64,000 bases of DNA from Desmonostoc muscorum LEGE 12446 (lineage in GTDB: Bacteria; Cyanobacteriota; Cyanobacteriia; Cyanobacteriales; Nostocaceae): assembly GCF_015207005.2 (NCBI RefSeq), contig NZ_JADEXS020000002.1:62001-126000 (forward strand). The letters run 5' to 3'. Shown piece after piece: positions 53,866 through 61,856 of this stretch; within the stretch, counting starts at the first letter, position 1; every line of letters starts with the position of its first letter. Below the pieces are notes generated by a model. It was not told the DNA's origin. It saw only the letters and a program-made list of their open reading frames with translations, and made no database searches. A program made the translations under genes and the position numbers.

Positions 53866-55376
53866 GACGAAATCAAGAGCTAGATATTGATCACGCCCAT
53901 CATGCTGCCAAAATTATAGTAAATCTGCGAAAACTTCTTCAAATAATCGATTTACGAAAAGGTGAGTGTATCACTCAAATTTCTGATGTCATCGACAGCA
54001 TGGAGACGCATCTTGCCAAAACAGCAGAGTCAAACGAGTTAAACGTCTGGCAATTAGTTCTTATGGGTCTCCGTGTTTTAGGAAGTCATTTACACTGTCG
54101 CAACATTGCGCTAAATAAATCTGGAGACCTTTTAAGTGAACGTGAAAGGCTAGCTATATTATGCGCTGAATTTCAATCCTATCTTTCCGATTCTGTTAGC
54201 CAAGGTACGAACAACCATAAAGTTATAAACGAGGTAATTGGGCAAGATGGTCGAAGCATAAATCCAGGGCGACTACTTTTATTTCTCCAATCAATACCAC
54301 TACCGATTACTTATTGGAAACACAAACGCGATCACTTTCCATTTTCTCCTGAAAGTTTATCTGCGGATGAAGAAAATAATTTACTACCGTCTCCCTTAGT
54401 GAGGATTATTGCATTCATCGATAATGCTCCTTTGGTTACTCCCCAATTACTTCAACCAAAGTTGATATACTCGCTCAAATTTAGAATTCGTGGTATCACA
54501 TGGCACAAAGATGCTGAACGATTACGCCTCGACTTACTAACAACATATCCTAGCAGCGATTATTCAATTTCCAACTTTGCCCTTCAACAGCCAGAATGCA
54601 TCGAAGATAATGAGTATGAGGGAGAATTGACAGGGCAGATTAAGTTTATATCTGCTCAAAGTTTATTGTCTGAGGACATTACCTTTATTGTTAGATGTGC
54701 GTTTGAATTAGTTGATGGTAGCTTTCATGAAGTTGCTGTAATTGGACATAACCAGATAGATTTTCGCATTGTTGAACCTCAAGGCTACGGATTTTCTAGT
54801 GGTCGTCCTAGCCTAGATAAACACGTAGCTCAATTACTGGAAAGTTTATTAAAAGATAGTCCATCTGTGCGTGATGAATTACCAGAATTATTCTCAGTTT
54901 TGGATGCGTTAACACGCCTTCTTGGAACTTATGCACAGGGATCTGTGTTCAAAGACAACTTATCGATATCTGAGGCAGAATTCCAATTGACTATAGTACG
55001 GGACTTACGTTTTATTTTGGGACAAGATGTGGAAGAACATCCAAGTCAAGCTGGTGGTATTACAGATATTCGTTATCGCGGTATTATAATCGAATTAAAA
55101 GTTGAGAAAACTAATGGTAATAGGCAACAAATTTGTGAAAAGTATACAAGACAGTCCACACAATATGAAAGTGTCGAGGCTAGGCAGATTAGTGTTGTCT
55201 TGATCCTTGATATCACACCTAAAAATAATCCACCAGGAGATATTAGAAATGACATTCTCCTAGTTGATGTGCCAACGCACGGTGGCGATGATTTAACAAA
55301 AAAATATCCGTCAAAAGCGTTCGTGTTTGTTGTTAATGGAAATATTAAAAAACCATCTGATTATTCAAGAAGGTAG
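53862..55376 (+). CDS. PD-(D/E)xK nuclease-like protein, partner of the HEAT-like protein
   Basis: The frame starts with TTG 53862, overlapping the stop of the upstream gene; a later in-frame ATG (METHLAKTAESNEL, residue 47) is an alternative. About 504 residues. The first 350 residues are helical or mixed with no known motif. The C-terminal domain has EHPSQAGGITDIRYRGIIIE followed by LKVEK, with Asp402, Glu411 and Lys413 as a D...ExK nuclease centre, then QICEKYTRQSTQYESVEARQ (a possible Q-x-x-x-Y helix). The DNA-cutting role is predicted from this motif. The pair has no marker of a known restriction or Abi system that I can name. Confidence 0.65.
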   Translation: MRRNQELDIDHAHHAAKIIVNLRKLLQIIDLRKGECITQISDVIDSMETHLAKTAESNELNVWQLVLMGLRVLGSHLHCRNIALNKSGDLLSERERLAILCAEFQSYLSDSVSQGTNNHKVINEVIGQDGRSINPGRLLLFLQSIPLPITYWKHKRDHFPFSPESLSADEENNLLPSPLVRIIAFIDNAPLVTPQLLQPKLIYSLKFRIRGITWHKDAERLRLDLLTTYPSSDYSISNFALQQPECIEDNEYEGELTGQIKFISAQSLLSEDITFIVRCAFELVDGSFHEVAVIGHNQIDFRIVEPQGYGFSSGRPSLDKHVAQLLESLLKDSPSVRDELPELFSVLDALTRLLGTYAQGSVFKDNLSISEAEFQLTIVRDLRFILGQDVEEHPSQAGGITDIRYRGIIIELKVEKTNGNRQQICEKYTRQSTQYESVEARQISVVLILDITPKNNPPGDIRNDILLVDVPTHGGDDLTKKYPSKAFVFVVNGNIKKPSDYSRR

Positions 55377-55387
55377 AATTTTATAGC

Positions 55388-55409
55388 ATTTTTTGATCAT
55401 TTTTTGATC
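55388..55409. repeat. Two tandem 11-bp units
   Basis: ATTTTTTGATC is repeated twice in a row, just after the nuclease stop. Its role is unknown. Confidence 0.4.
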
Positions 55410-55518
55410 ATTTATGATAGTTATAAATATTTCATCTCATTACTCTTGGTGATTACTAAAAAATATTCTCACGCATCAAATAGGATTGCTTTAATTCAAT
55501 TCAACCTATTGAAACTTT

Positions 55519-55538
55519 CCCCCAATGGGGGATTTTTT
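55519..55538 (+). terminator. Intrinsic terminator after the HEAT-nuclease operon
   Basis: CCCCC-AAT-GGGGG is followed at once by ATTTTTT. This is the clearest rho-independent-type terminator in the window. It separates the HEAT-nuclease pair from the helicase gene 26 bp downstream, which must then have its own promoter or depend on readthrough. Confidence 0.75.
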
Positions 55539-55563
55539 AGGGCAGTGAGCGAAGACTACGACT

Positions 55564-58179
55564 ATGACCACGCCCAACTACAATGCCCTGCTACAAAGCT
55601 TTTGGACACCACCTCGTACACCCATTACAGAAAATTCCAACTCAAATAACCATCCCCCTGAACCAACAGATATTGCTGAATTTCTAGGTGAAGATTTACT
55701 CTGGCAACAGACTATCCCTGCCAAAGAACCTAATCTGAAAAATATCCCTAATGACCTACCAAATAAATTAATTAAAGCACTTCAATCATTAGGAATTACC
55801 AAACTTTACTCTCACCAACTTCAAGCCTTACAAGCAATTAGACAAGGTAAAAGTTTAATCCTCACCTCTCCCACAGCCAGTGGCAAAACTCTCAGCACAT
55901 ACCCCGCCATTCTAGAAGGTTGTATAAATGAAGAACATCGAGCATTAGCATTTTATGGACTACGAGCATTGGCGCTAGACCAGTTCCACAAAATCTCTGA
56001 ACTCCTCTCTACCATACCAACACAATCCAGACCTATACTGGCAATGATCACTGGAGATGTCAAATCAGAAAAACGAGAACAAATTCTCAAGAGTAAACCG
56101 CATATTTTAGGTGTCACTCCAGAATTAATCCACTTTCAACTCAAGCAAGCCTGGAAATCCGCGCATTGGGCAAACTTTTATCAGCGATTGCGCTATGTAC
56201 TGCTTGACGAAGCTCACACCCTCTCAGGTAGCTATGGCGCAAATATGTCCTGGCTGATTCGTCGCATTAAACTAGCAGTAGATCATTACGGTGGTGACTC
56301 CAAGAAACTGCAATTTATCTTCCTGAGTGCCACTTGTGGTAATCCTAAACAACTGGCTCTGAAAATCTCTGGCTTGAAACCCACTAAACTCAACCCCAAA
56401 CCCCTGATTTGGATTCGCAAAAGTGGAGCCGCTTCACCATCTAGACAAATAATTGTCACTCAGCCCAGTTACAATCTGACTGGTGATACCGCTCGGATAA
56501 TTCAATTTTTGCTCAATCAAGGTAAGTCAGGTATCGCCTTTTGTAACTCCCGTCGCAGCGTGCGGGAACTAACAGAATTACTCAAATTAAACCAAGTAGC
56601 CGCTTTCTACAGTGGCATAACTTCTGAGCGTCGCGCAGAAGTAGTTGACCAACTCCAGTCTGGCACGATCAAATGGATTATTGCCACAGAAGCATTAGAA
56701 GCTGGAATTGACCTGCCAGAGTTAGAATGTTGCATTTTGCGTGGCTGGCCAGGTTCCAAAATGGCATACCAGCAACGCAGTGGCCGCGCCGGACGTTCAC
56801 AACCTGGATTGACAGTACTGCTTCCCAATGCTCTCAATCCCATAGACTGCTATGTAGCAGAACATCCAGAAATGCTGGTATCGCCAGAAGCTGAGGAAGT
56901 CTTCTTTAACGACGAATATCCCATCTTTGCTGCTAAACATTTGATGTGTGCAGCCGCAGAAACTGGTATTCCTACTAATAAAATCAAGCACTACTTTGGC
57001 ACAGCAGCTTACGAGGTAGCAAAACTCCTGTTAGCCCAAGGGCATCTAAATAAAGGTCGTAATGGACTGTGGGCAAAAGGCTATCCCCATAAAGATGTTA
57101 ACTTTCGGGGTGGCTTATCCCAAACTACCATCAAGCTAGTAGATGCAGAATCAGGGGAAGAACTAGAGGAAATCTCAGAAGATATTGCTCACCGAGAAGT
57201 CCATCCCCAAGCCATCTACAAACGACAAGATGCCAATGGACGAATGCTGACTTATCAGTGCATCTCCCTTGACTTGAACAGCAAGCAAGCAATATTAAAA
57301 CAGACAGCAGATAGCTCACTGTTTACAGTTGCAGTTACAGAGTCAGAAACCAGCAGCCTAACAGTGCTGACTGATCCGGTGAAGTTACCATTGCTGTTTT
57401 CTCAACTCAGTGAAGTTGATGACTGTCAGGAATACTTAACTCTGGAACTTAGTTTTGGTGAAGTTAAACACATTACCAGTGGTTACAGTTTAATGACCCA
57501 AATCTATGAGCAGACTTGTTTGAACAAGCGGTGTCTTAACTACAAAGAGCCGCTACCTAAAGAACGTCGTTGTCCACTTTGTAGCAAACTCACACGCAAA
57601 GCTGTAATTGTGAAAACCCTGTCAGAAGAAAAGTTTGAGCAGCCTTTCCGTACTCAATTTTCAGCACCAATGGTCAAAGTAGCGATTAACTCAAGTGCGC
57701 GGGAATACCTCCAGCACAATACCAAAGAAACTAGAACCAATTTAACCCGCAGTGGAGAACCGATTCCACCGGGCTATCAACAGTTGTGGGAATATTCCAG
57801 TACCTTGATTGCTATCCACAGCTTTGGGCATCAAATTATGAGAGCGTTACAGCTGGTGGCTAGAGTTGACCCAAAACAGGTGAATTTTACAGTAGTGAAG
57901 GAGTTAGGGGGGGAAAATAACAATTACACAGGCTATTTCTATGATACCAGTGATGGTGGTAATGGTGCGGCTGAAGCTGTGTTTAAGCATTTGCCAAAAC
58001 TTGCTGGTGCTGCTAAAGCGATCGCACGGGATTGTAATTGCGATACTGGCTGTGCCAAGTGTATAATTCAACATGGTTGCCCTGATGGTAACACTGCTTT
58101 ATTGAAGCAAATGGGATTACTGTTGTTAGATGCGATCGCCTCCGGTCGGTCGGAGACCATCGCCTCCGACAAAACGTAG
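55564..58179 (+). CDS. MrfA/YprA-type DEAD/DEAH-box helicase with C-terminal DUF1998
   Basis: 871 residues. It has a Q-like LYSHQLQALQAI, Walker A SPTASGKT at 102-109, DEAH at 215-218, SAT in FIFLSATCGNP, IAFCNSRRSVRELTELL, ATEALEAGIDLPELECCI and the final QQRSGRAGR. The C-terminal part has a zinc pair (CLNKRCLNY...CPLCSKL) and CNCDTGCAKCIIQHGCPDGN, the four-Cys DUF1998/MZB unit of MrfA/Hrq1 helicases. These act 3'-5' in repair of mitomycin-type damage. DUF1998 helicases also occur in DISARM and Druantia defence systems. The gene follows a HEAT-nuclease pair, though a terminator lies between. The C-terminal residues SGRSETIASDKT derive from a dispersed repeat. Confidence 0.88.
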   Translation: MTTPNYNALLQSFWTPPRTPITENSNSNNHPPEPTDIAEFLGEDLLWQQTIPAKEPNLKNIPNDLPNKLIKALQSLGITKLYSHQLQALQAIRQGKSLILTSPTASGKTLSTYPAILEGCINEEHRALAFYGLRALALDQFHKISELLSTIPTQSRPILAMITGDVKSEKREQILKSKPHILGVTPELIHFQLKQAWKSAHWANFYQRLRYVLLDEAHTLSGSYGANMSWLIRRIKLAVDHYGGDSKKLQFIFLSATCGNPKQLALKISGLKPTKLNPKPLIWIRKSGAASPSRQIIVTQPSYNLTGDTARIIQFLLNQGKSGIAFCNSRRSVRELTELLKLNQVAAFYSGITSERRAEVVDQLQSGTIKWIIATEALEAGIDLPELECCILRGWPGSKMAYQQRSGRAGRSQPGLTVLLPNALNPIDCYVAEHPEMLVSPEAEEVFFNDEYPIFAAKHLMCAAAETGIPTNKIKHYFGTAAYEVAKLLLAQGHLNKGRNGLWAKGYPHKDVNFRGGLSQTTIKLVDAESGEELEEISEDIAHREVHPQAIYKRQDANGRMLTYQCISLDLNSKQAILKQTADSSLFTVAVTESETSSLTVLTDPVKLPLLFSQLSEVDDCQEYLTLELSFGEVKHITSGYSLMTQIYEQTCLNKRCLNYKEPLPKERRCPLCSKLTRKAVIVKTLSEEKFEQPFRTQFSAPMVKVAINSSAREYLQHNTKETRTNLTRSGEPIPPGYQQLWEYSSTLIAIHSFGHQIMRALQLVARVDPKQVNFTVVKELGGENNNYTGYFYDTSDGGNGAAEAVFKHLPKLAGAAKAIARDCNCDTGCAKCIIQHGCPDGNTALLKQMGLLLLDAIASGRSETIASDKT

Positions 58180-58241
58180 CCTATCGCTACACCTGATGTT
58201 TGACACAAGCATCGTCGTAAACATCGCTCAACTTCCAGATT

Positions 58242-58589
58242 TTATTGTCCCAGATACTCAATCACTGCCTCCAAGTCTGCGATCGCCCGATTAAATCGAT
58301 TGAGCATTGCTTCTGCTAGTTCTGGTTGGGCGTTGACAGTCGGTAGTTTTTCCCTCACCACACCTTTGAGTGCTTCTAGCCACAGCGACAAATTTGTATG
58401 TCGAACTGCTGTCAACAATCCCATATTAGTGAGAACAGACAAGTGAAACCCAAGTTGGTCTTGTCCACCATAACCCAAATATCCGTTGCTCAGTTCCAAC
58501 TTTTCTGGGGTAAATTCAAAATACTGGTCAGAGGTAATACCAGCAGATTCTAGTTTGGGTTGTGGTAATGGAGGTTGGGATTGAGTCAT
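58242..58589 (-). CDS. Hypothetical protein, 115 aa (third gene of a minus-strand trio)
   Basis: It starts MTQSQPPLPQPKLESAGITS and continues FTPEKLELSNGYLGYGGQDQLGFHLSVLTNMGLL, a Gly/Tyr turn followed by helices, ending AIADLEAVIEYLGQ. I do not recognise a family. It lies 6 bp after the second gene of the trio (58596-58958), so they share a transcript. It is soluble and has no catalytic motif. Confidence 0.6.
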   Translation of the reverse strand: MTQSQPPLPQPKLESAGITSDQYFEFTPEKLELSNGYLGYGGQDQLGFHLSVLTNMGLLTAVRHTNLSLWLEALKGVVREKLPTVNAQPELAEAMLNRFNRAIADLEAVIEYLGQ

Positions 58590-58595
58590 TATCAG

Positions 58596-58958
58596 TTAGG
58601 ATTGTTGTACAGCAGGTAATTTTGACATTTGCAAAACACTGTCTGACCAAGTGCCAAGTTCTTGAATAATCTGGTTTTTAGCTTCTGTGTTATTCCAGGC
58701 TTGTTCCCAGTTAAACAGCCAGCGTGTGAGAAACCTTCCTAAATTTGCTAACTCACAAGCATTGTCAATATCTATATCTGGGGCTATCCACTCAAGAAAA
58801 TACATAGTCTCTCTAATCAGGCTTTTGACTACATCCTCATGCGTAGAATCACTGAAAATTTGACTTATCCGTGCTAAATTAGTTGCCAATTTTTCCAATC
58901 TAACAGGGATACTATCTTGCACAAAGGTTTCTTGCTCATAAGTTAAGCCACTATTCAT
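58596..58958 (-). CDS. Hypothetical helical protein, 120 aa (second gene of the trio)
   Basis: A mostly alpha-helical soluble protein (LEKLATNLARISQIF, VVKSLIRETMYFLEWIAPDIDID, LANLGRFLTRWLFNWEQAW). No known motif. Its start overlaps the stop of the DUF5674 gene by four bases (58955-58958), so the two are coupled. The pattern of two or three short coupled genes fits an antitoxin-like or accessory cassette, but nothing shows activity. Confidence 0.6.
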   Translation of the reverse strand: MNSGLTYEQETFVQDSIPVRLEKLATNLARISQIFSDSTHEDVVKSLIRETMYFLEWIAPDIDIDNACELANLGRFLTRWLFNWEQAWNNTEAKNQIIQELGTWSDSVLQMSKLPAVQQS

Positions 58959-59281
58959 CCCAGAAACTCCATAATAATTGCGGCAACAATATCTCTAATT
59001 TTAACGTCCATAATTTCCATTGAACGATTCTGTCTGGGACGCAGATTAACCATAGACTCATAGATTATCTGTTGTGTATCAGGTCTAAAACTAGCAGCCC
59101 AAATATCACTCTGCTTACTGCCATCTTCTAGCAACGCCTGTTCACAGTAAAAGTGCATTTCACCTCCCCCAGCCAGAATCCGATGCTCAATATCCACCGC
59201 TACCTTAATATAAAACTTTAACTCTTGTAGCATCTGTTCAATTTGCTCCGGTGTAGCACGAACTCTAATAATCTCAATCAA
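58955..59281 (-). CDS. DUF5674 family protein (first gene of the trio)
   Basis: 108 residues beginning MIEIIRVRATPEQIEQMLQE. YIKVAVDIEHRILAGGGEMH, then LLEDGSKQSDIWAASFRPDT and the end NLRPRQNRSMEIMDVKIRDIV, match the DUF5674 pattern closely. The family is widespread in cyanobacteria and archaea and has no known function; the conserved DIE, GGGEMH and DIW residues suggest an active or binding site. It leads a three-gene minus-strand operon. Confidence 0.8.
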   Translation of the reverse strand: MIEIIRVRATPEQIEQMLQELKFYIKVAVDIEHRILAGGGEMHFYCEQALLEDGSKQSDIWAASFRPDTQQIIYESMVNLRPRQNRSMEIMDVKIRDIVAAIIMEFLG

Positions 59282-59504
59282 AAAAATTACTCCTATTAAA
59301 CATACGGTTGCCCTGGCTATCTTGCCTAATTACAGCAGCCTTCAGCTATCAACAGTAATACCAGATTGTTGCATAGCTTTGTAACTAAATTTTCTACTTC
59401 CAGCAACCCACAATACGCTGTATATCTGTATTGAAGCATGATTAATCGAAGTAATTAATTTGCAGCTTACCGCTGCATTGGAGAGATGTTATATTCTCTC
59501 CACC

Positions 59505-60161
59505 ATGCCAGTAATTAATCTTGCCGATATTCAACAAATTACTAAAACACAGCAACAACTCCTATTACCCAGTCAAAAATATTATCCAAATCGCTATGCC
59601 TTTGACTCTATAGTTGCAGATAATTTATCTTTGGTGATGAAACAACTATTTTTAGGACTGACTGTAGAACCTTTATTAAATGCCTATCCTCAAATTGCTC
59701 AGTGGGTTTCTCAAATACAGGAACTTGCACCGGAAATTTTTCAATCTCGGAAAAAATTATTAGTCGATAATCCAGTAATTGCACCTCTTGCAATTAATGA
59801 CGAAAAGCACTTTATTCAAGTATTAACAAATCTAGCATTTAAACAAGGTATTCCCAGGCTTTATGAATGGGCTATACGCCATCCATATTTAAGCTGGCAA
59901 GACCGGGTAAAGTTGTGGACTACGGCTAGACAATACTCAGTTGCTCCTAACCAAATACAACTCGTAGTTTTAGCATTACATCCTGTTAAACCAGCCCAAA
60001 GATTAAATGTACGTTGGAATAAAAAGGATCAGATGCAGACTGAAAAATGGTTAATTAAACTACTGACTCAATCTCCAGATAAAAAATCACAATCAAACAT
60101 AGTCATTCCTGAGTTATCGTCAATGGTCAATTTAGAAGCTATTCCAGAAGTCAAGATTTAA
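59505..60161 (+). CDS. Hypothetical protein ahead of the split methyltransferase genes
   Basis: I chose ATG 59505 (MPVINLADIQQI, 218 residues) over 59460. The protein is helical and soluble, with WAIRHPYLSWQDRVKLWTTARQY and NQIQLVVLALHPVKPAQRLNVRWNKKDQMQTEKWLIKLL in the second half, the latter fit for nucleic-acid binding. No named family. It is 48 bp upstream of the methyltransferase N-part on the same strand, so probably in one operon; a specificity or accessory role is possible but not shown. Confidence 0.5.
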   Translation: MPVINLADIQQITKTQQQLLLPSQKYYPNRYAFDSIVADNLSLVMKQLFLGLTVEPLLNAYPQIAQWVSQIQELAPEIFQSRKKLLVDNPVIAPLAINDEKHFIQVLTNLAFKQGIPRLYEWAIRHPYLSWQDRVKLWTTARQYSVAPNQIQLVVLALHPVKPAQRLNVRWNKKDQMQTEKWLIKLLTQSPDKKSQSNIVIPELSSMVNLEAIPEVKI

Positions 60162-60209
60162 GAGGCTAATGCCTCTGCCATTGGCAAATGCTTATTACAG
60201 ATAACACCA

Positions 60210-61064
60210 ATGGTACTCAAATCAACTTTTGAACATGGATGGCTATTATCAAAACTACTGAAATTAGATGATGAATATCAAGGTAGGTGGGAGCAATGGC
60301 GATGGACAATGGAAACTGGAGAACTACCTAAAGAAATACCACAAACTGAGTTTTTAGACTTAGGACATCCTCAAGTTTTACAGATGCTTTCAAGCTGTCT
60401 GCAATCTATTCCTACAGGTGGATGTGGCAGTCCTTCCAGATTTATTCCCTATTTCACTGACTGGTTACTTTATGCTCTAGGGCATCCCAGCATTGCTAAA
60501 TTGCCTCATGAGCCAGAGGGATGTAACGGTGCGAGTAATCGTCTTATTCAAGAACTGGAACTGAAGCTTTTGATTTCTTGTCCCTTCGATTACTTCGGTC
60601 ATTTGTTGGCTGCTAATCGTTACGGGCAATCAAGAGCTAAATTCTATCCTACTCCTACTTGGACAGCCAGGACAATGGCTATTGCAGCAGTTGACAGTTC
60701 TGCTGCAATAGCACCATTTCATATATATGAACCAGCACTTGGTACAGGAAGATTAGCATTGGAAATGTCCAATTATGCCATCAGTTTGACAGGCTGGGAG
60801 TGGGATTCGCTACTAATAAAAATAGCAAGTTTAAACTTCATGCTTTACGCTCCCTACTTGGCATTGCCTATTCCTAGTTTGGGCGGAGATTTAGTCATCG
60901 GAGATACGCTGACTGGGAAGGGAATTTCTTTTATTCGACCAAATTTAAAGTATGAAACTCCCGCATCAACACCTAAACCGAAGCTAAATAATAGGTTGCT
61001 AATTAATGGTATCAAATACGAAAATACTAAAGCAGAAAATATGTTGCAAGGAAGTTTATTTTGA
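60210..61064 (+). CDS. Adenine DNA methyltransferase, N-terminal half (SAM-binding motif I)
   Basis: 284 residues. After a helical start come SRAKFYPTPTWTARTMAIAA (motif X-like) and FHIYEPALGTGRLALEMSNY with EPALGTGR at 174-181, the SAM-binding motif I of N6-adenine methyltransferases. LTGWEWDSLLIKIASLNFML (motif II with acidic Glu) and GDLVIGDTL (motif III) follow. There is no NPPY; that motif is in the next gene. The last residues LQGSLF are followed by a TGATG overlap. The two products probably combine as a split enzyme. Confidence 0.75.
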   Translation: MVLKSTFEHGWLLSKLLKLDDEYQGRWEQWRWTMETGELPKEIPQTEFLDLGHPQVLQMLSSCLQSIPTGGCGSPSRFIPYFTDWLLYALGHPSIAKLPHEPEGCNGASNRLIQELELKLLISCPFDYFGHLLAANRYGQSRAKFYPTPTWTARTMAIAAVDSSAAIAPFHIYEPALGTGRLALEMSNYAISLTGWEWDSLLIKIASLNFMLYAPYLALPIPSLGGDLVIGDTLTGKGISFIRPNLKYETPASTPKPKLNNRLLINGIKYENTKAENMLQGSLF

Positions 61065-61729
61065 TGAAAATTAAAATTCCTGAGTGGCAACAACTATTTC
61101 AAAATTGTGTCAGTAATCTTCCTCTGCCAATTTCCTTGCCTACTGTAGCCATTGCCAATCCTCCCTATTGCAAAATTAATCTCGCTTCCGATTCCGAACT
61201 CGCCAGATTTGAGATGGCTTATAAATGGATAAAAAACGGAGATGGAAGCTACATTATTACATCCAAGTTGAAAACCCAAGCAGAACAAGAGTGCTTATTT
61301 TTAGAACAGTGTTTAAATCAATTGCAACCTGGTGAAATAGTCTGTATCTTGGTATCTAATGGAATTCTGTCTTCATCTAACCAAGCACACTTTCGCCAAT
61401 GGCTATTAGAAGACATGGCTTTACTAATTGCTTCCATTCAGTTACCTACAGAAAACTTTCAGGTAGAATGTGGATTGGGAATTATCACCAGCTTTTTGAT
61501 TCTTCAGCGCAAAGGTGGAGATTTACCAGTACCAGAAGATTACTCAATCTTTATGGCAGTTGCGGATAAAATTGGTTTTGATAGTCGAGGCCGTCGTCTG
61601 TTTCGTCCAATTACAAATGAGCAACAAACCCAAGAAATTGATAGTGATTTACCTCTGATTCTAGAAGAGTTCAAAAAGTTTATCAAAGAGGTATGGCAAA
61701 ATAATGTTGAGAAATGGCACTTGCTTTAA
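61064..61729 (+). CDS. Adenine DNA methyltransferase, C-terminal half (NPPY motif)
   Basis: 221 residues starting at ATG 61064, whose first base is the last base of the upstream stop. VAIANPPYCKIN places NPPY (motif IV, target adenine flipping) at 32-35. GDGSYIITSKLKTQAEQECLF, GEIVCILVSNGILSSSNQAHFRQWLLEDMALLIASIQLP and LGIITSFLILQRKG match the later motifs of HsdM/Type I-like methyltransferases. It lacks motif I, found in the gene before. No target-recognition domain or restriction partner is adjacent. The enzyme may protect the plasmid from host restriction. Confidence 0.75.
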   Translation: MKIKIPEWQQLFQNCVSNLPLPISLPTVAIANPPYCKINLASDSELARFEMAYKWIKNGDGSYIITSKLKTQAEQECLFLEQCLNQLQPGEIVCILVSNGILSSSNQAHFRQWLLEDMALLIASIQLPTENFQVECGLGIITSFLILQRKGGDLPVPEDYSIFMAVADKIGFDSRGRRLFRPITNEQQTQEIDSDLPLILEEFKKFIKEVWQNNVEKWHLL

Positions 61730-61856
61730 CCACTTCAACCAAGCGCAGATTATCCTCAAATTACTAGCAACAGGAAAACATACACCCCCTGAACATTCTA
61801 CGCTGTGAGCAACAATATATCCAACAATATTTCGCTTCTTAAAAGCTACCAGCCTC

